Shown here piece after piece: positions 20,580-29,753 of a DNA stretch of 64,000 bases. The position numbers and the translations under genes were made by a program. The number at the start of each line of letters is the position of its first letter. Positions within the stretch are counted from its first letter, which is position 1. The notes beneath the pieces are model-generated. The model was not told the DNA's origin. It ran no database searches and saw only the letters and a program-made list of their open reading frames with translations. Source of the stretch: Pseudomonadota bacterium. GTDB lineage: Bacteria > Desulfobacterota > SM23-61. The stretch spans positions 1 to 64,000 of the forward strand of contig JAHJQK010000022.1 in the NCBI GenBank assembly GCA_018819135.1. Direction: 5' to 3'.

Positions 20580-22286
20580 GTGTCCAGCAAATTGATTGCC
20601 AAAGCAAAAAAACTTCTTGCCCAAGAGACGAGAACTTGGCCATCCGGGCAGCCGTCGTTTCCCAATGGCTTTGGGGAAAAGTTATCCATTGCTCTGGCCT
20701 ATCCCCACCGGTATTACACGGCCATGTCCAACTTAGGTTTTCAGACCGTTCATCGGCTCTTCAACGAACAGCCCAACACGGTATGCCAGCGGGTTTTTTT
20801 GCCCGATCCAGAAGATGTTGCCGAATATCGCCGGACGGAAACCCCACTCTTTTCTCTGGAGTCTCAACAGCCGGTCCGTAGCTTTGATATCCTGGCCTTT
20901 TCCATCTCTTACGAGAATGATTATCCCCACCTCCTCCAGATGATGGAATTGGCCAGGATTCCTTTGCGCAACCAAGAGCGAACGGGAGCGGATCCGCTGG
21001 TTATGGCGGGAGGAGCGACCGTATTGATGAACCCCGAACCCCTGGCGGACTTTGTGGATTTTTTTGTCATCGGGGAAGCCGAAGTAATTGCGGGTCCGCT
21101 CATACAGGTTTTGCGAGAAGGGAAAGTACAGGGCAAGTCTAAAGAAGAACTGTTGAATGAATTGATGACTATAGAAGGGATCTACGTTCCGCAATTTTAT
21201 TCCGTAACCTACCGGCCGGAGGGAACGATTGAGTCTTGGATCCCCCGGGAAACCGCTCCGCCCCGGGTGAAGAGGGTCTGGCTTAAAAATCTGAATAGCT
21301 CCTTGACGGTTTCCTCGCTGTTAACCCCCAACACGGAGCTTTCCGGCATGTTTCTACTGGAGCTGAGTCGGGGTTGCCATCGGCGTTGTCGTTTTTGCGC
21401 CGGCTGTTACACCTATTTCCCCCACCGCGTGCGGGATGGTCCCCGGCTCCAAGAGATGGCCTTGAGAGCTTCAGGCCCGGGGACCAAAGTCGGCCTGGTT
21501 GGTGCGGCCATCTCGGATTACCCCGACCTCCTTTCTCTCGGACGAGAGGTTCTACATTCCCAGCGACCCCTTTCCTTTTCCTCCCTGCGAGTCGATTCCC
21601 TTACCCCCGAACTGGCCGACCTGATTCGTGATAGCGGGCAGAAGACCATTACCCTGGCCCCAGAAGCCGGCTCGGAAAGGATGCGCAGGATTATCCGCAA
21701 GGGGTTTACAGAACAGGAAATCATTCACGCTGCCGAGGTCTTAACGGATCGGGGAATTCGCAGCTTTCGCCTTTACTTTATGATCGGTCTGCCAGAGGAA
21801 AAAACGGAAGATATCAAAGGGATTGTGGACTTAACCAAGAAGATCCGCCATCATATCCGGGAAAGAAGTCGAGGGAAAAAGGGGGCAGAAAGAATTCTCC
21901 TCAGCCTTAACCCCTTCGTTCCCAAGCCTGGCACTCCTTTCCAATGGCATCCTTTTGAGGATGTTCGCAATTTAAACGAAAAAATCAAGATGGTGCGAAG
22001 AGGACTTCGCCAGGAGAAAGGTGTTTCGGTTGCGGCGGATGTACCCAAATGGTCTTACTTGCAGACCCTTTTATCCCGCGGCGATCGACGAGTGGGGAGA
22101 TTCCTGCTGGCTGCCCACGCTCTGGGGGGAAACTGGCCGCAGGCCTACCGCTCCGTGGATGTGAATCCTGATTTTTATGTTTACCGGGAACGAGCTTGGG
22201 AAGAGAATTTTCCCTGGGACTTTATCGACCATGGGATCAACAAAGAATTGCTCTGGGCGGAATACCAACAAGCTTTCAAAGAGTGA
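20580..22286 (+). CDS. B12-binding-like radical SAM protein (TIGR03960-type)
   Basis: ELSRGCHRRCRFCAGCYTYFPHRVR (CxxxCxxC) radical SAM motif; ALAYPHRYYTAMSNLGFQ N-terminus typical of the family. Confidence 0.85.
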   Translation: MSSKLIAKAKKLLAQETRTWPSGQPSFPNGFGEKLSIALAYPHRYYTAMSNLGFQTVHRLFNEQPNTVCQRVFLPDPEDVAEYRRTETPLFSLESQQPVRSFDILAFSISYENDYPHLLQMMELARIPLRNQERTGADPLVMAGGATVLMNPEPLADFVDFFVIGEAEVIAGPLIQVLREGKVQGKSKEELLNELMTIEGIYVPQFYSVTYRPEGTIESWIPRETAPPRVKRVWLKNLNSSLTVSSLLTPNTELSGMFLLELSRGCHRRCRFCAGCYTYFPHRVRDGPRLQEMALRASGPGTKVGLVGAAISDYPDLLSLGREVLHSQRPLSFSSLRVDSLTPELADLIRDSGQKTITLAPEAGSERMRRIIRKGFTEQEIIHAAEVLTDRGIRSFRLYFMIGLPEEKTEDIKGIVDLTKKIRHHIRERSRGKKGAERILLSLNPFVPKPGTPFQWHPFEDVRNLNEKIKMVRRGLRQEKGVSVAADVPKWSYLQTLLSRGDRRVGRFLLAAHALGGNWPQAYRSVDVNPDFYVYRERAWEENFPWDFIDHGINKELLWAEYQQAFKE

Positions 22287-22365
22287 CTGATGGGGAGACT
22301 ATAAGCTCCTCATAAACTCCTCTAAAATCTCGTTCAACAATATAATTTTAAACGGTAATTGACAA

Positions 22366-22456
22366 GTGTCAGGACATCGGCCTTAAGAGTAACCGATTTC
22401 CTGACACATCCAGGTAATCGATGTCATGACATTTGAGAGGTAATCGATAAAGACAG
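22366..22456. repeat. Possible IS end remnant with inverted and direct repeats
   Basis: GTGTCAGGA (22366-22374) / TCCTGACAC (22399-22407) inverted pair and two copies of AGGTAATCGAT. Confidence 0.45.
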
Positions 22457-22537
22457 ACGGAAAAACCTTTTCCCATTTTTTTATGGAGATAATTTAGTAC
22501 TTTAAGAAGACTCATTAGTTTTGACCCCGTCAGCACG

Positions 22538-22735
22538 ATGCGTTTAAGCTTACATTTCAGGAAAATTGAATTTTTAAGACAGGAGAACCAGAAAATAGAA
22601 GATTCTATTAGGAAGGCAACTTCAGCGGGTAGACCTTTTGGAAGCGAGGAGTTTTTAATAATCCTTGAGAAAATTCTTGAACGAAATATCTTTTCGAGGA
22701 AGTCGGGACGGCCAAGAAAGGAGAGTTTATAAAAT
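22538..22735 (+). pseudogene. C-terminal fragment of a REP-associated tyrosine (Y1/IS200-like) transposase
   Basis: SAGRPFGSEEFLIILEKILERNIFSRKSGRPRKE matches the RAYT C-terminal consensus; no N-terminal HUH domain present. Confidence 0.65.
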
Positions 22736-22791
22736 TTGGGAGGTGTCCCCAATGAAACAGAGGGTGTGCGACAAATTTATGGGTATGGTAT

Positions 22792-24105
22792 TTAAGCACA
22801 GGCTCGATCCTCCCAAAAATCTTCCCAACGATTGCTGATGAGGCAACACCGTAGGGCAATAATATTATTTGCTCCTCTCACGGTCCAGTGCATTCCGGAT
22901 TGCTTAAGGCGTTGCCCAATCACGGTGCGACATCCCGCTTCCAGCACCCCAGAGCCTACGAACAAACCTTGCCTTCTGAAGGAATCATAACGCATCCGGT
23001 CTTTATTCTTTGCAAAATAACCAGCTTCTCTTTCAAACACCTCTTCTTGCTCATCTGTGGATGGCGACAAAGACTGGATGGCTTCAATGACTTTTTCTAC
23101 CTCCCCCTGATCTAATTCCTTGCAGCGTTTGTCTGTCCAATGCTTTAATTTTTCTTGATCACAGCTAAAAGCGGCCCGGGCAATATTCCAATAGTGTTGC
23201 CGAGCATGGTAAAGATCAATTACCTGAACCGCTCCATAAAATTGTTCCTCCGCAAGATTCCATATCCAAGAAGCTCCATCTCCGATCACACAAACCTTCT
23301 GCGCCCTCTCTAAACCCCGCCCCACGGCTTCCCCATAAATCCGCCCCCCAAACGCCTCCGTCGTTTCGATGGCCCCGACATAACTGGTCGAACCTTCATC
23401 TCTTACCGGAAAGCCTTTTTCATCCACGATGGTCTGAGTAAAAATGCAGCCTAACTTCGCTTCTCGGGTCTTCGCCTGCCCATCTTCCCCCTTCCCCTTT
23501 CTCCCTACCGTTTCGGCCTTCACCACCGGAACCCCTGTCCCATCAAGACAAATATACATCTTCGGGACGGACTGGATGGGGATCACCTTATCGGATAATG
23601 AACCAGCGACCTCTCGCTTATAAAACCCTTCTACCTCCTGCCCTAATCGATAAGAAATCCTCTCGATCTCTTTGGGACCCACCTCGATGCCCGCCATCTC
23701 TCGAATGTCCTCATGCCCAAGAGCAAAAGGCCGATAGGCTCCCACCCGGCCCATGATCCGCCTCACCCCCGGACTAAAGGAGGTCCCCACAATATCCAAA
23801 GCCGTATCTTTGGGACACCATCCCTTTTTACACTCCGGATCATAATAATAAGCCCGCTTGACCGTCACGGCGCCTAAAACGGTAAGCAACTCTTTGTCTC
23901 GATACTCTTGGAACTCAAAAACATGCCCCTTCTCGCAGGGTTGAGTCCGGCCTCGGTAATCCCCCCCATCTGCGTTTAACAATTTCTCCAGGATCACGCT
24001 GCCAACAGAATGCATGGAAGAGCGAATATACATCTCCAGAGATTCAAGGTCCAGACGGCCAAGCTTCTCCCTCTCTCTCCAAGATAAATTTACAATCCGA
24101 TCCAC
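22792..24105 (-). CDS. ISKra4-like family transposase
   Basis: 437 aa; PYRFALGHEDIREMAGIEVGPKEIERISYRLGQEVEG, CLDGTGVPVVKAETVGRKGKGEDGQAKTREAKLGCIF, VIGDGASWIWNLAEEQF, VIDLYHARQHYW. Confidence 0.85.
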   Translation of the reverse strand: MDRIVNLSWREREKLGRLDLESLEMYIRSSMHSVGSVILEKLLNADGGDYRGRTQPCEKGHVFEFQEYRDKELLTVLGAVTVKRAYYYDPECKKGWCPKDTALDIVGTSFSPGVRRIMGRVGAYRPFALGHEDIREMAGIEVGPKEIERISYRLGQEVEGFYKREVAGSLSDKVIPIQSVPKMYICLDGTGVPVVKAETVGRKGKGEDGQAKTREAKLGCIFTQTIVDEKGFPVRDEGSTSYVGAIETTEAFGGRIYGEAVGRGLERAQKVCVIGDGASWIWNLAEEQFYGAVQVIDLYHARQHYWNIARAAFSCDQEKLKHWTDKRCKELDQGEVEKVIEAIQSLSPSTDEQEEVFEREAGYFAKNKDRMRYDSFRRQGLFVGSGVLEAGCRTVIGQRLKQSGMHWTVRGANNIIALRCCLISNRWEDFWEDRACA

Positions 24106-24521
24106 TTCCCTCTGTATTTCTTCCTGAAGCGCCTCTGTAATTTTTTTTTAAGCTCCTCCCGCTCCTGCTCCCCCTTTACCTCAGGAACGGACCATAAATC
24201 ACAAATCTCCTCATTCACTTGAACCAGTTCATCGCAAAACCTTAAGAAATTACGATAGTTGGCAATCTCGTCCAGGTATTTCTGCAGTTCAGGCCCCAAC
24301 TTTAAATTCTTAGCATAACTCTTCCCTTTAATGGTGGTGTTCCATAGATATTGGGGGCCATGACCAGGATGTCCTTCCCTGGCACAGATACAGTTTTCCT
24401 TGCCGCATTTTCGATAATTGACGGAGATCGTCCCCCGTCTGAAGTCGCCCGTTTTCTCTAACTGCTGATACAAAGATTTTCTCTTCCCTTCCAGGACCTT
24501 CAGAGAGTCCTCCATAAGCAC
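24090..24521 (-). CDS. IS accessory ORF (DUF6788-like), probable frameshift partner of the transposase
   Basis: RRGTISVNYRKCGKENCICAREGHPGHGPQYLW; overlaps the transposase ORF in the -1 frame. Confidence 0.7.
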   Translation of the reverse strand: MLMEDSLKVLEGKRKSLYQQLEKTGDFRRGTISVNYRKCGKENCICAREGHPGHGPQYLWNTTIKGKSYAKNLKLGPELQKYLDEIANYRNFLRFCDELVQVNEEICDLWSVPEVKGEQEREELKKKLQRRFRKKYRGKWIGL

Positions 24522-24610
24522 CTCCTATAATCTGATTGCTTAATAAGCATTCAGATTATAGGACAAACAAAACCATTTGTCAAGTCTACCCACATTTTTG
24601 TCGCAGACCC

Positions 24611-25095
24611 CTTGGAACCGTAAGGTGAGATTGATCGATAAAATGTGGGAGGCCATTGAAAGAACCGTCGATGGCTTTAAGCTTCCTAATGGAAAAATTC
24701 TTTTATACCAGGATGGATTACCCGTTTGTGGCCGGGAGGCTTAAATCGTTGCTGACTTAGCCAGGGCAGGGAGCCGGAACCATCGCCTTCTTCTCCGTTT
24801 AATGGAAAGGGGGGCCACAATCATGGGAACGGAATCTTCCAGCCTTCTTATTGAAGAATATGAGCTCAACAAGCAGGCCTTTGCCCAAAGCAGGAATCCA
24901 AAATCGCCGAGAATGGAAGCACGCCAAAAGGCCTTGGGGGAATCCTTGCTTAAGAAGCGGGATCAATTTATCGCCGACCGTATCCACCGAACCCTCCGCG
25001 CTGGGGAAACGGGGATCCTTTTCCTGGGGATGCTCCATTCCGTAAAGGAATGGCTCCCTAAAAATATCCGTGTGATCTATCCCATCTATCATTAA
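24611..25095 (+). pseudogene. 5'-truncated conserved gene adjoining the IS end, with an internal TAA at 24742
   Basis: Open frame from the IS end: PWNRKVRLIDKMWEAIERTVDGFKLPNGKILLYQDGLPVCGREA*IVADLARAGSRNHRLLLRLMERGATIMGTES...YPIYH. Confidence 0.7.
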
Positions 25096-25127
25096 TCTGT
25101 CATCCAATCATTTGAGGGATTATAAAG

Positions 25128-26555
25128 ATGAGTAAAGAGGAAGCACAAGTCCTGATTGTTGATGATAATGAAGAGCTTTGTCAGATGCTCTCACATTCCT
25201 TAGAGAGAGAAGGGATTTCAGCCCAGATTGCCTATGAAGGGGAAATGGCCTTAAAAATGATCCGCTCACGAATGTATGAAATCATGCTCCTGGACCTCAG
25301 GATGCCAGGCATGGATGGAATGGAGGTTTTGAGGCGGACCAGGGAAATAGATCAGGACCTCACCGTGATCATGATCACGGCATACGTCGATACGGGCAAT
25401 GCCGTCAAGGCGATCAAAGAAGGAGCTTACGATTTCCTGGCCAAACCGTTTGACAATGACGAGATGGTCCGGATAGTCGGCCGGGCGCTGGCAGACCGGG
25501 AGCTCAAACGGAAACTCCGGTATATGGCCACACAGGTTTCCGATGTCGGACCCCTCAAGGAAATGATGGGGCCCAGTGATGCTGTGGTGCGGGTCACTAT
25601 GGAAGTCAAACGTGTGGCCCAGTCGGATTTTAGCGTGATCATCATGGGGGAGACCGGGTCGGGGAAGGAGCTGGTTGCCCGGGCCATCCATAACGCCAGC
25701 AATCGGTCGAATGGCCCCTTTATTCCTGTGGATTGCGGGGCGATTCCAGAGACCCTTTTGGAAAGCGAATTATTCGGACATGAAAAGGGAGCCTTCACGA
25801 GTGCAGCCACCCAAAAACTCGGAAAATTTGAATTGGCCAACGGCGGGACAATTTTTCTGGACGAAATCACCAACATGCCCATGGGCTCCCAGGCCAAACT
25901 CCTCAGGTTTCTTCAGGATAAGAAGATCTATCGGGTGGGGAGCACCAAAACCATCAATGTGAATGTCCGCCTACTGGCAGCCACGAACCAAGTTCTCCAT
26001 GAACTCAGCCTCTCCGATTCATTCCGCCGGGACTTATTTTACCGATTGAATGAGTACAGTATAACGATTCCGCCGTTACGGGAACGGAAGGAGGACATTC
26101 CTTACTTAGCCAAGCGGTTTTTAGACATGGCCAGCGTAGAGTTAAATAAAGGGTGTAAAGGCTTTTCTGAATCAGCCCTTGAAGTTTTATTAAACTATAC
26201 CTGGCCCGGCAATGTTCGCCAGTTTCGATCCGCCATTCGACGGGCTCTTCTCATGGCCGATGATCTCATTACCGAAAAACATCTCGATTTAAGAATGGTG
26301 CCCTTACCGGGTCTGGCTTTTATTCCCAAAGTTCAGAGGGTACCCTGGGAAAACCTTTCTCTTCGAGAAATCCTGCAAGAGAGCAGTAAAGCCATCGAAC
26401 GAGAAGTGCTCTTGCAGGCCCTCAAAAATACAGGAGGAAATAAAGCCAAAGCAGCGCGATTACTGAAGATCGACTATAAAACCATGCATACGAAGGTGAA
26501 GAAGTTAGGTATTTCAATAAATGGAGGCGATCATGGACAAAAAAAAGACGGATAA
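25128..26555 (+). CDS. Sigma54-dependent response regulator, NtrC family
   Basis: Receiver (LIVDDNEELCQML, LLDLRMPGMDG), AAA+ GETGSGKELVARAIH, GAFTSA (GAFTGA-like), C-terminal HTH. Confidence 0.93.
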   Translation: MSKEEAQVLIVDDNEELCQMLSHSLEREGISAQIAYEGEMALKMIRSRMYEIMLLDLRMPGMDGMEVLRRTREIDQDLTVIMITAYVDTGNAVKAIKEGAYDFLAKPFDNDEMVRIVGRALADRELKRKLRYMATQVSDVGPLKEMMGPSDAVVRVTMEVKRVAQSDFSVIIMGETGSGKELVARAIHNASNRSNGPFIPVDCGAIPETLLESELFGHEKGAFTSAATQKLGKFELANGGTIFLDEITNMPMGSQAKLLRFLQDKKIYRVGSTKTINVNVRLLAATNQVLHELSLSDSFRRDLFYRLNEYSITIPPLRERKEDIPYLAKRFLDMASVELNKGCKGFSESALEVLLNYTWPGNVRQFRSAIRRALLMADDLITEKHLDLRMVPLPGLAFIPKVQRVPWENLSLREILQESSKAIEREVLLQALKNTGGNKAKAARLLKIDYKTMHTKVKKLGISINGGDHGQKKDG

Positions 26556-27057
26556 GAATGCCAACCGCCAGGCTGGGGGAAGATCTGGAGGAATCCTTTC
26601 GGGTTTAAGCGATCTCATCGAGAAGCTTGGTGATCTTGCGGAAAAGGGAGAGAATCTTTCCAGGAGCGGAGAGATCCATTTTGGGGGTAAAGAAAAAGAT
26701 TTAAAGGGGGTTTACGGATTTTCCGTCAAAGTCGGGTTGGGGGGCGAAGGGATTAAGGTCGAACCTTTTGGGAACATCCGCAAGGACAAAACCACCGGCG
26801 AGTCTGTAGTGCAAGAGGTTCGCGAGCCGATGGTGGATGTCTTTGAAGAAGAAAACCATACCCTGGTGGTGGCGGAGATGCCCGGGATCGGTGCCGAAAA
26901 TGTCCGCCTTGAGGTCAAGGATGACGTATTGACCATCACGGCCGAAAAAGGCGACAAGAAATACCGGAAGGAAGTCCTCCTTCCCAGAAGCTACCCGAGA
27001 GAAAAGATGGTCATCTCCTGTAACAATGGGATCGTGGAGATCAAATGCCAATCGTAA
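26521..27057 (+). CDS. Hsp20/alpha-crystallin protein of the gas-vesicle cluster (GvpH-like)
   Basis: C-terminal ACD-like EPMVDVFEEENHTLVVAEMPGIGAENVRLEVKDDVLTITAEKGDKKYRKEVLLP; located in the gvp island. Confidence 0.8.
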   Translation: MEAIMDKKKTDKNANRQAGGRSGGILSGLSDLIEKLGDLAEKGENLSRSGEIHFGGKEKDLKGVYGFSVKVGLGGEGIKVEPFGNIRKDKTTGESVVQEVREPMVDVFEEENHTLVVAEMPGIGAENVRLEVKDDVLTITAEKGDKKYRKEVLLPRSYPREKMVISCNNGIVEIKCQS

Positions 27058-27074
27058 AATAATACGGAGGAGTA

Positions 27075-29753
27075 ATGAGCCAGAATAGGGAAGTGAACCT
27101 TAAGCTCAAGGCCACGGAAGCACTCGGGAAAGATGTGGGAAGAGCCATCGCCCGCATGGGGCCGGAAGACATGGAGAAATTGAACGTGGCCATCGGGGAC
27201 ATTGTGGAGGTGGCCGGAAAGCGAAAAACCCTGGGTAAAGCCATGCCCGCTTATAAAGAACTCCGCGGCCAGTCCCGGGTTCAGCTCGATGGCCTCAGCA
27301 GAGAGAATGCTGGCGTCGGGCTTGACGAGTTCGTTTTGGTTCGCAAGGTCGTCTGCCGGCCTGCAGAACGGGTCGTTCTCGCCCCGATGGACATCATCCC
27401 AGCCGAACGCGACCTTAAATATATCGGCAGCCTTCTGGATGGCTTGCCCATCATCGAAGATGACCGGATCCGGGCCAACCTGTTTGGCAGCCGGTCGGCT
27501 AATTTTAAGGTTGAAAGCACAAACCCCAAAGGGCCTGTGCTGATCAATCCCACCACCCAACTTGTAATCGGAAAGGCTCAGGAGGGAGAGGGCGCCCGTG
27601 TCATTTCCTACGAGGACATCGGGGGACTCAAGCCCCAGTTGCAACGCATTCGGGAGATGATTGAGCTTCCTTTGCGCTACCCAGAAGTGTTTGAGCGTCT
27701 GGGGATCGACGCCCCCAAAGGGGTTCTTCTCTATGGGCCTCCTGGTTGCGGCAAAACATTGATCGCCCGGGCCATTGCCCATGAGACCGAGGCCAATTTT
27801 TTTTCCGTGAGCGGGCCGGAGATTATTCACAAATTTTATGGAGAGAGTGAAGCCCATCTGCGAAAGATCTTCGAGGACGCCACCCGCAAGGGTCCGAGCA
27901 TCCTCTTCCTGGACGAGGTCGATGCCATCGCTCCCCCGCGGGAAAAGGTCGTGGGGGATGTGGAGAAACGGGTGGTCGCCCAGCTTCTTGCCCTAATGGA
28001 TGGACTCACCAAACGCCACAATGTCATCGTCATTGCCGCAACAAACATCCCCAATGCCCTGGATCCGGCCTTGCGGCGGCCCGGGCGTTTTGACCGGGAG
28101 ATCTCCATTCCCATTCCCGACCGGAAGGGAAGACTGGAGATTCTGGAGATCCATAGCCGGGGGATGCCTCTGGCGAAAGACGTTGATGTGGCCCATCTGG
28201 CAGAAATTACCCATGGTTTTGTCGGAGCTGATACGGAGGCCCTTTGCCGGGAAGCGGCCATGATCTGCCTTCGCCAGGTTATGGCTGAAATTGATTTCTC
28301 CCTGACTCAGATCCCTTATGAGCGCATCGCCGGGCTCGAGGTACACATGGAGGACTTTCTGTCTGCCTTACGCGAGGTTGAACCTTCGGCCATCCGGGAG
28401 GTGTTTGTGGAAGTCCCCAATGTCCACTGGCAAGATGTTGGTGGATTGGCCCGGGTCAAAAAACATTTAGTGGAAGCGGTCGAATGGCCTTTGCAATACA
28501 CCCATCTATTTAAAAAGGCAGGGATCAATCCTCCCAAGGGTATCCTCCTTTCAGGACCGCCTGGGTGCGGGAAAACCTTGTTAGCCAAAGCGATTGCCAC
28601 CGAAAGTCAGGTAAATTTCATCTCGGTCAAAGGCCCTGCACTTCTTTCCAAGTATGTAGGGGAGTCTGAAAGAGGGATGCGGGAAATTTTTCGCAAGGCC
28701 CGGCAGGCGGCGCCTTGCATCATTTTCTTCGATGAGATTGATGCCCTGATCCCGGCGCGTGGCGCCGGATCAGGAGATGCGCATGTAGCCGAGCGGGTCC
28801 TCAGCCAGTTTTTGGTTGAGCTTGACGGAATCGAGGAACTGAAAGGAGTTCTCGTGCTCGGAGCGACGAATCGCCTGGATATGCTCGATCCGGCTGTTCT
28901 CAGACCGGGCCGGTTTGATGCGGTTGTGCAAATCGAAGCACCGGACGAAAAAGATCGTCAAGAGATTTTTGAAATTCACCTGCGCAATAAACCTCTCGAC
29001 AAAAGGATCCGCGCGGCTGATCTGGCCGCCAAGACCGAAGGGTGGAGCGGCGCTGAAATCGCCGCCGTGGTCTGCCCGGTTAATGCCGAAGATTTTTGCG
29101 GGCCGGAGGCGGAATCCAGGATGCAGGACCTTACCTGGGTGGGACCCCGGGCCTGCCGTCATGAAGAAGTGGTCGAGGAAGTGATGCGCCATTCTCCTGT
29201 GCTTCCCGTTGGTTTGGGAACGATTTTTGTTTCTCCGGAAAGCCTGGAGAAACGCGTGCATGCCCATCATCGCGCCATAAGGGAATTTTTAAATCAGGCA
29301 ATGGATAAGGAAGAATGGGCGGTAAAGGGCTTCCTGGATCGGGCCAGGGCTAAGGAGGAATTTCTTGCCGGCCTCCGTGTTCGGGAAGAAGCACGTCTCT
29401 CCACTTTATCACCGGGGAAGCGCTACTTTCAGGAACAGCGCCTCCTGGCGGCTGTTGAAAAAGATCTTTCCGGTTGGTTGAAAGAAGCTTGCCAAGGCAT
29501 AGTCGATGAGCTCCATCCTATTGTCTCTGCTTTTTGTGAGCGGAAAATTCTCTCCCGGCGGTCCACGGGAAGAGAAGAAGAGGTGGTTGTAAACTGGGCT
29601 TTTTGGGTAGACAGAAATGCTGTGGGAGATTTTCGGGGAAAGATCGACCGGGCCAATATAGAACATGCCCGGCGCGGCCTGGTTTTTGAGTTCTCCGGGC
29701 CCTGGCCCCCTTACAGCTTTTCCCCTTCTCTCGAACCAGAGACAGAGGCATGA
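27075..29753 (+). CDS. CDC48/VAT-type double AAA+ ATPase fused to a C-terminal GvpF/L domain
   Basis: Two Walker A motifs (GPPGCGKTLIARAIA; GPPGCGKTLLAKAIA), SRH motifs; from about aa 660 GvpF/L features: EIAAVVCPVNAEDFCGPEAESRMQDLTWVGPRACRHEEVVEEVMRHSPVLPVGLGTIF ... FEFSGPWPPYSF. Confidence 0.9.
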   Translation: MSQNREVNLKLKATEALGKDVGRAIARMGPEDMEKLNVAIGDIVEVAGKRKTLGKAMPAYKELRGQSRVQLDGLSRENAGVGLDEFVLVRKVVCRPAERVVLAPMDIIPAERDLKYIGSLLDGLPIIEDDRIRANLFGSRSANFKVESTNPKGPVLINPTTQLVIGKAQEGEGARVISYEDIGGLKPQLQRIREMIELPLRYPEVFERLGIDAPKGVLLYGPPGCGKTLIARAIAHETEANFFSVSGPEIIHKFYGESEAHLRKIFEDATRKGPSILFLDEVDAIAPPREKVVGDVEKRVVAQLLALMDGLTKRHNVIVIAATNIPNALDPALRRPGRFDREISIPIPDRKGRLEILEIHSRGMPLAKDVDVAHLAEITHGFVGADTEALCREAAMICLRQVMAEIDFSLTQIPYERIAGLEVHMEDFLSALREVEPSAIREVFVEVPNVHWQDVGGLARVKKHLVEAVEWPLQYTHLFKKAGINPPKGILLSGPPGCGKTLLAKAIATESQVNFISVKGPALLSKYVGESERGMREIFRKARQAAPCIIFFDEIDALIPARGAGSGDAHVAERVLSQFLVELDGIEELKGVLVLGATNRLDMLDPAVLRPGRFDAVVQIEAPDEKDRQEIFEIHLRNKPLDKRIRAADLAAKTEGWSGAEIAAVVCPVNAEDFCGPEAESRMQDLTWVGPRACRHEEVVEEVMRHSPVLPVGLGTIFVSPESLEKRVHAHHRAIREFLNQAMDKEEWAVKGFLDRARAKEEFLAGLRVREEARLSTLSPGKRYFQEQRLLAAVEKDLSGWLKEACQGIVDELHPIVSAFCERKILSRRSTGREEEVVVNWAFWVDRNAVGDFRGKIDRANIEHARRGLVFEFSGPWPPYSFSPSLEPETEA

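Larger units (their letters stand above)
22762..24610 (-). mobile_element. ISKra4-like insertion sequence (about 1.85 kb)
   Basis: Terminal inverted repeats GGGTGTGCGACAAATTTATGGGTA (22762-22785) and rc GGGTCTGCGACAAAAATGTGGGTA (24587-24610), 20/24 identical, enclosing both transposase ORFs. Confidence 0.85.
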
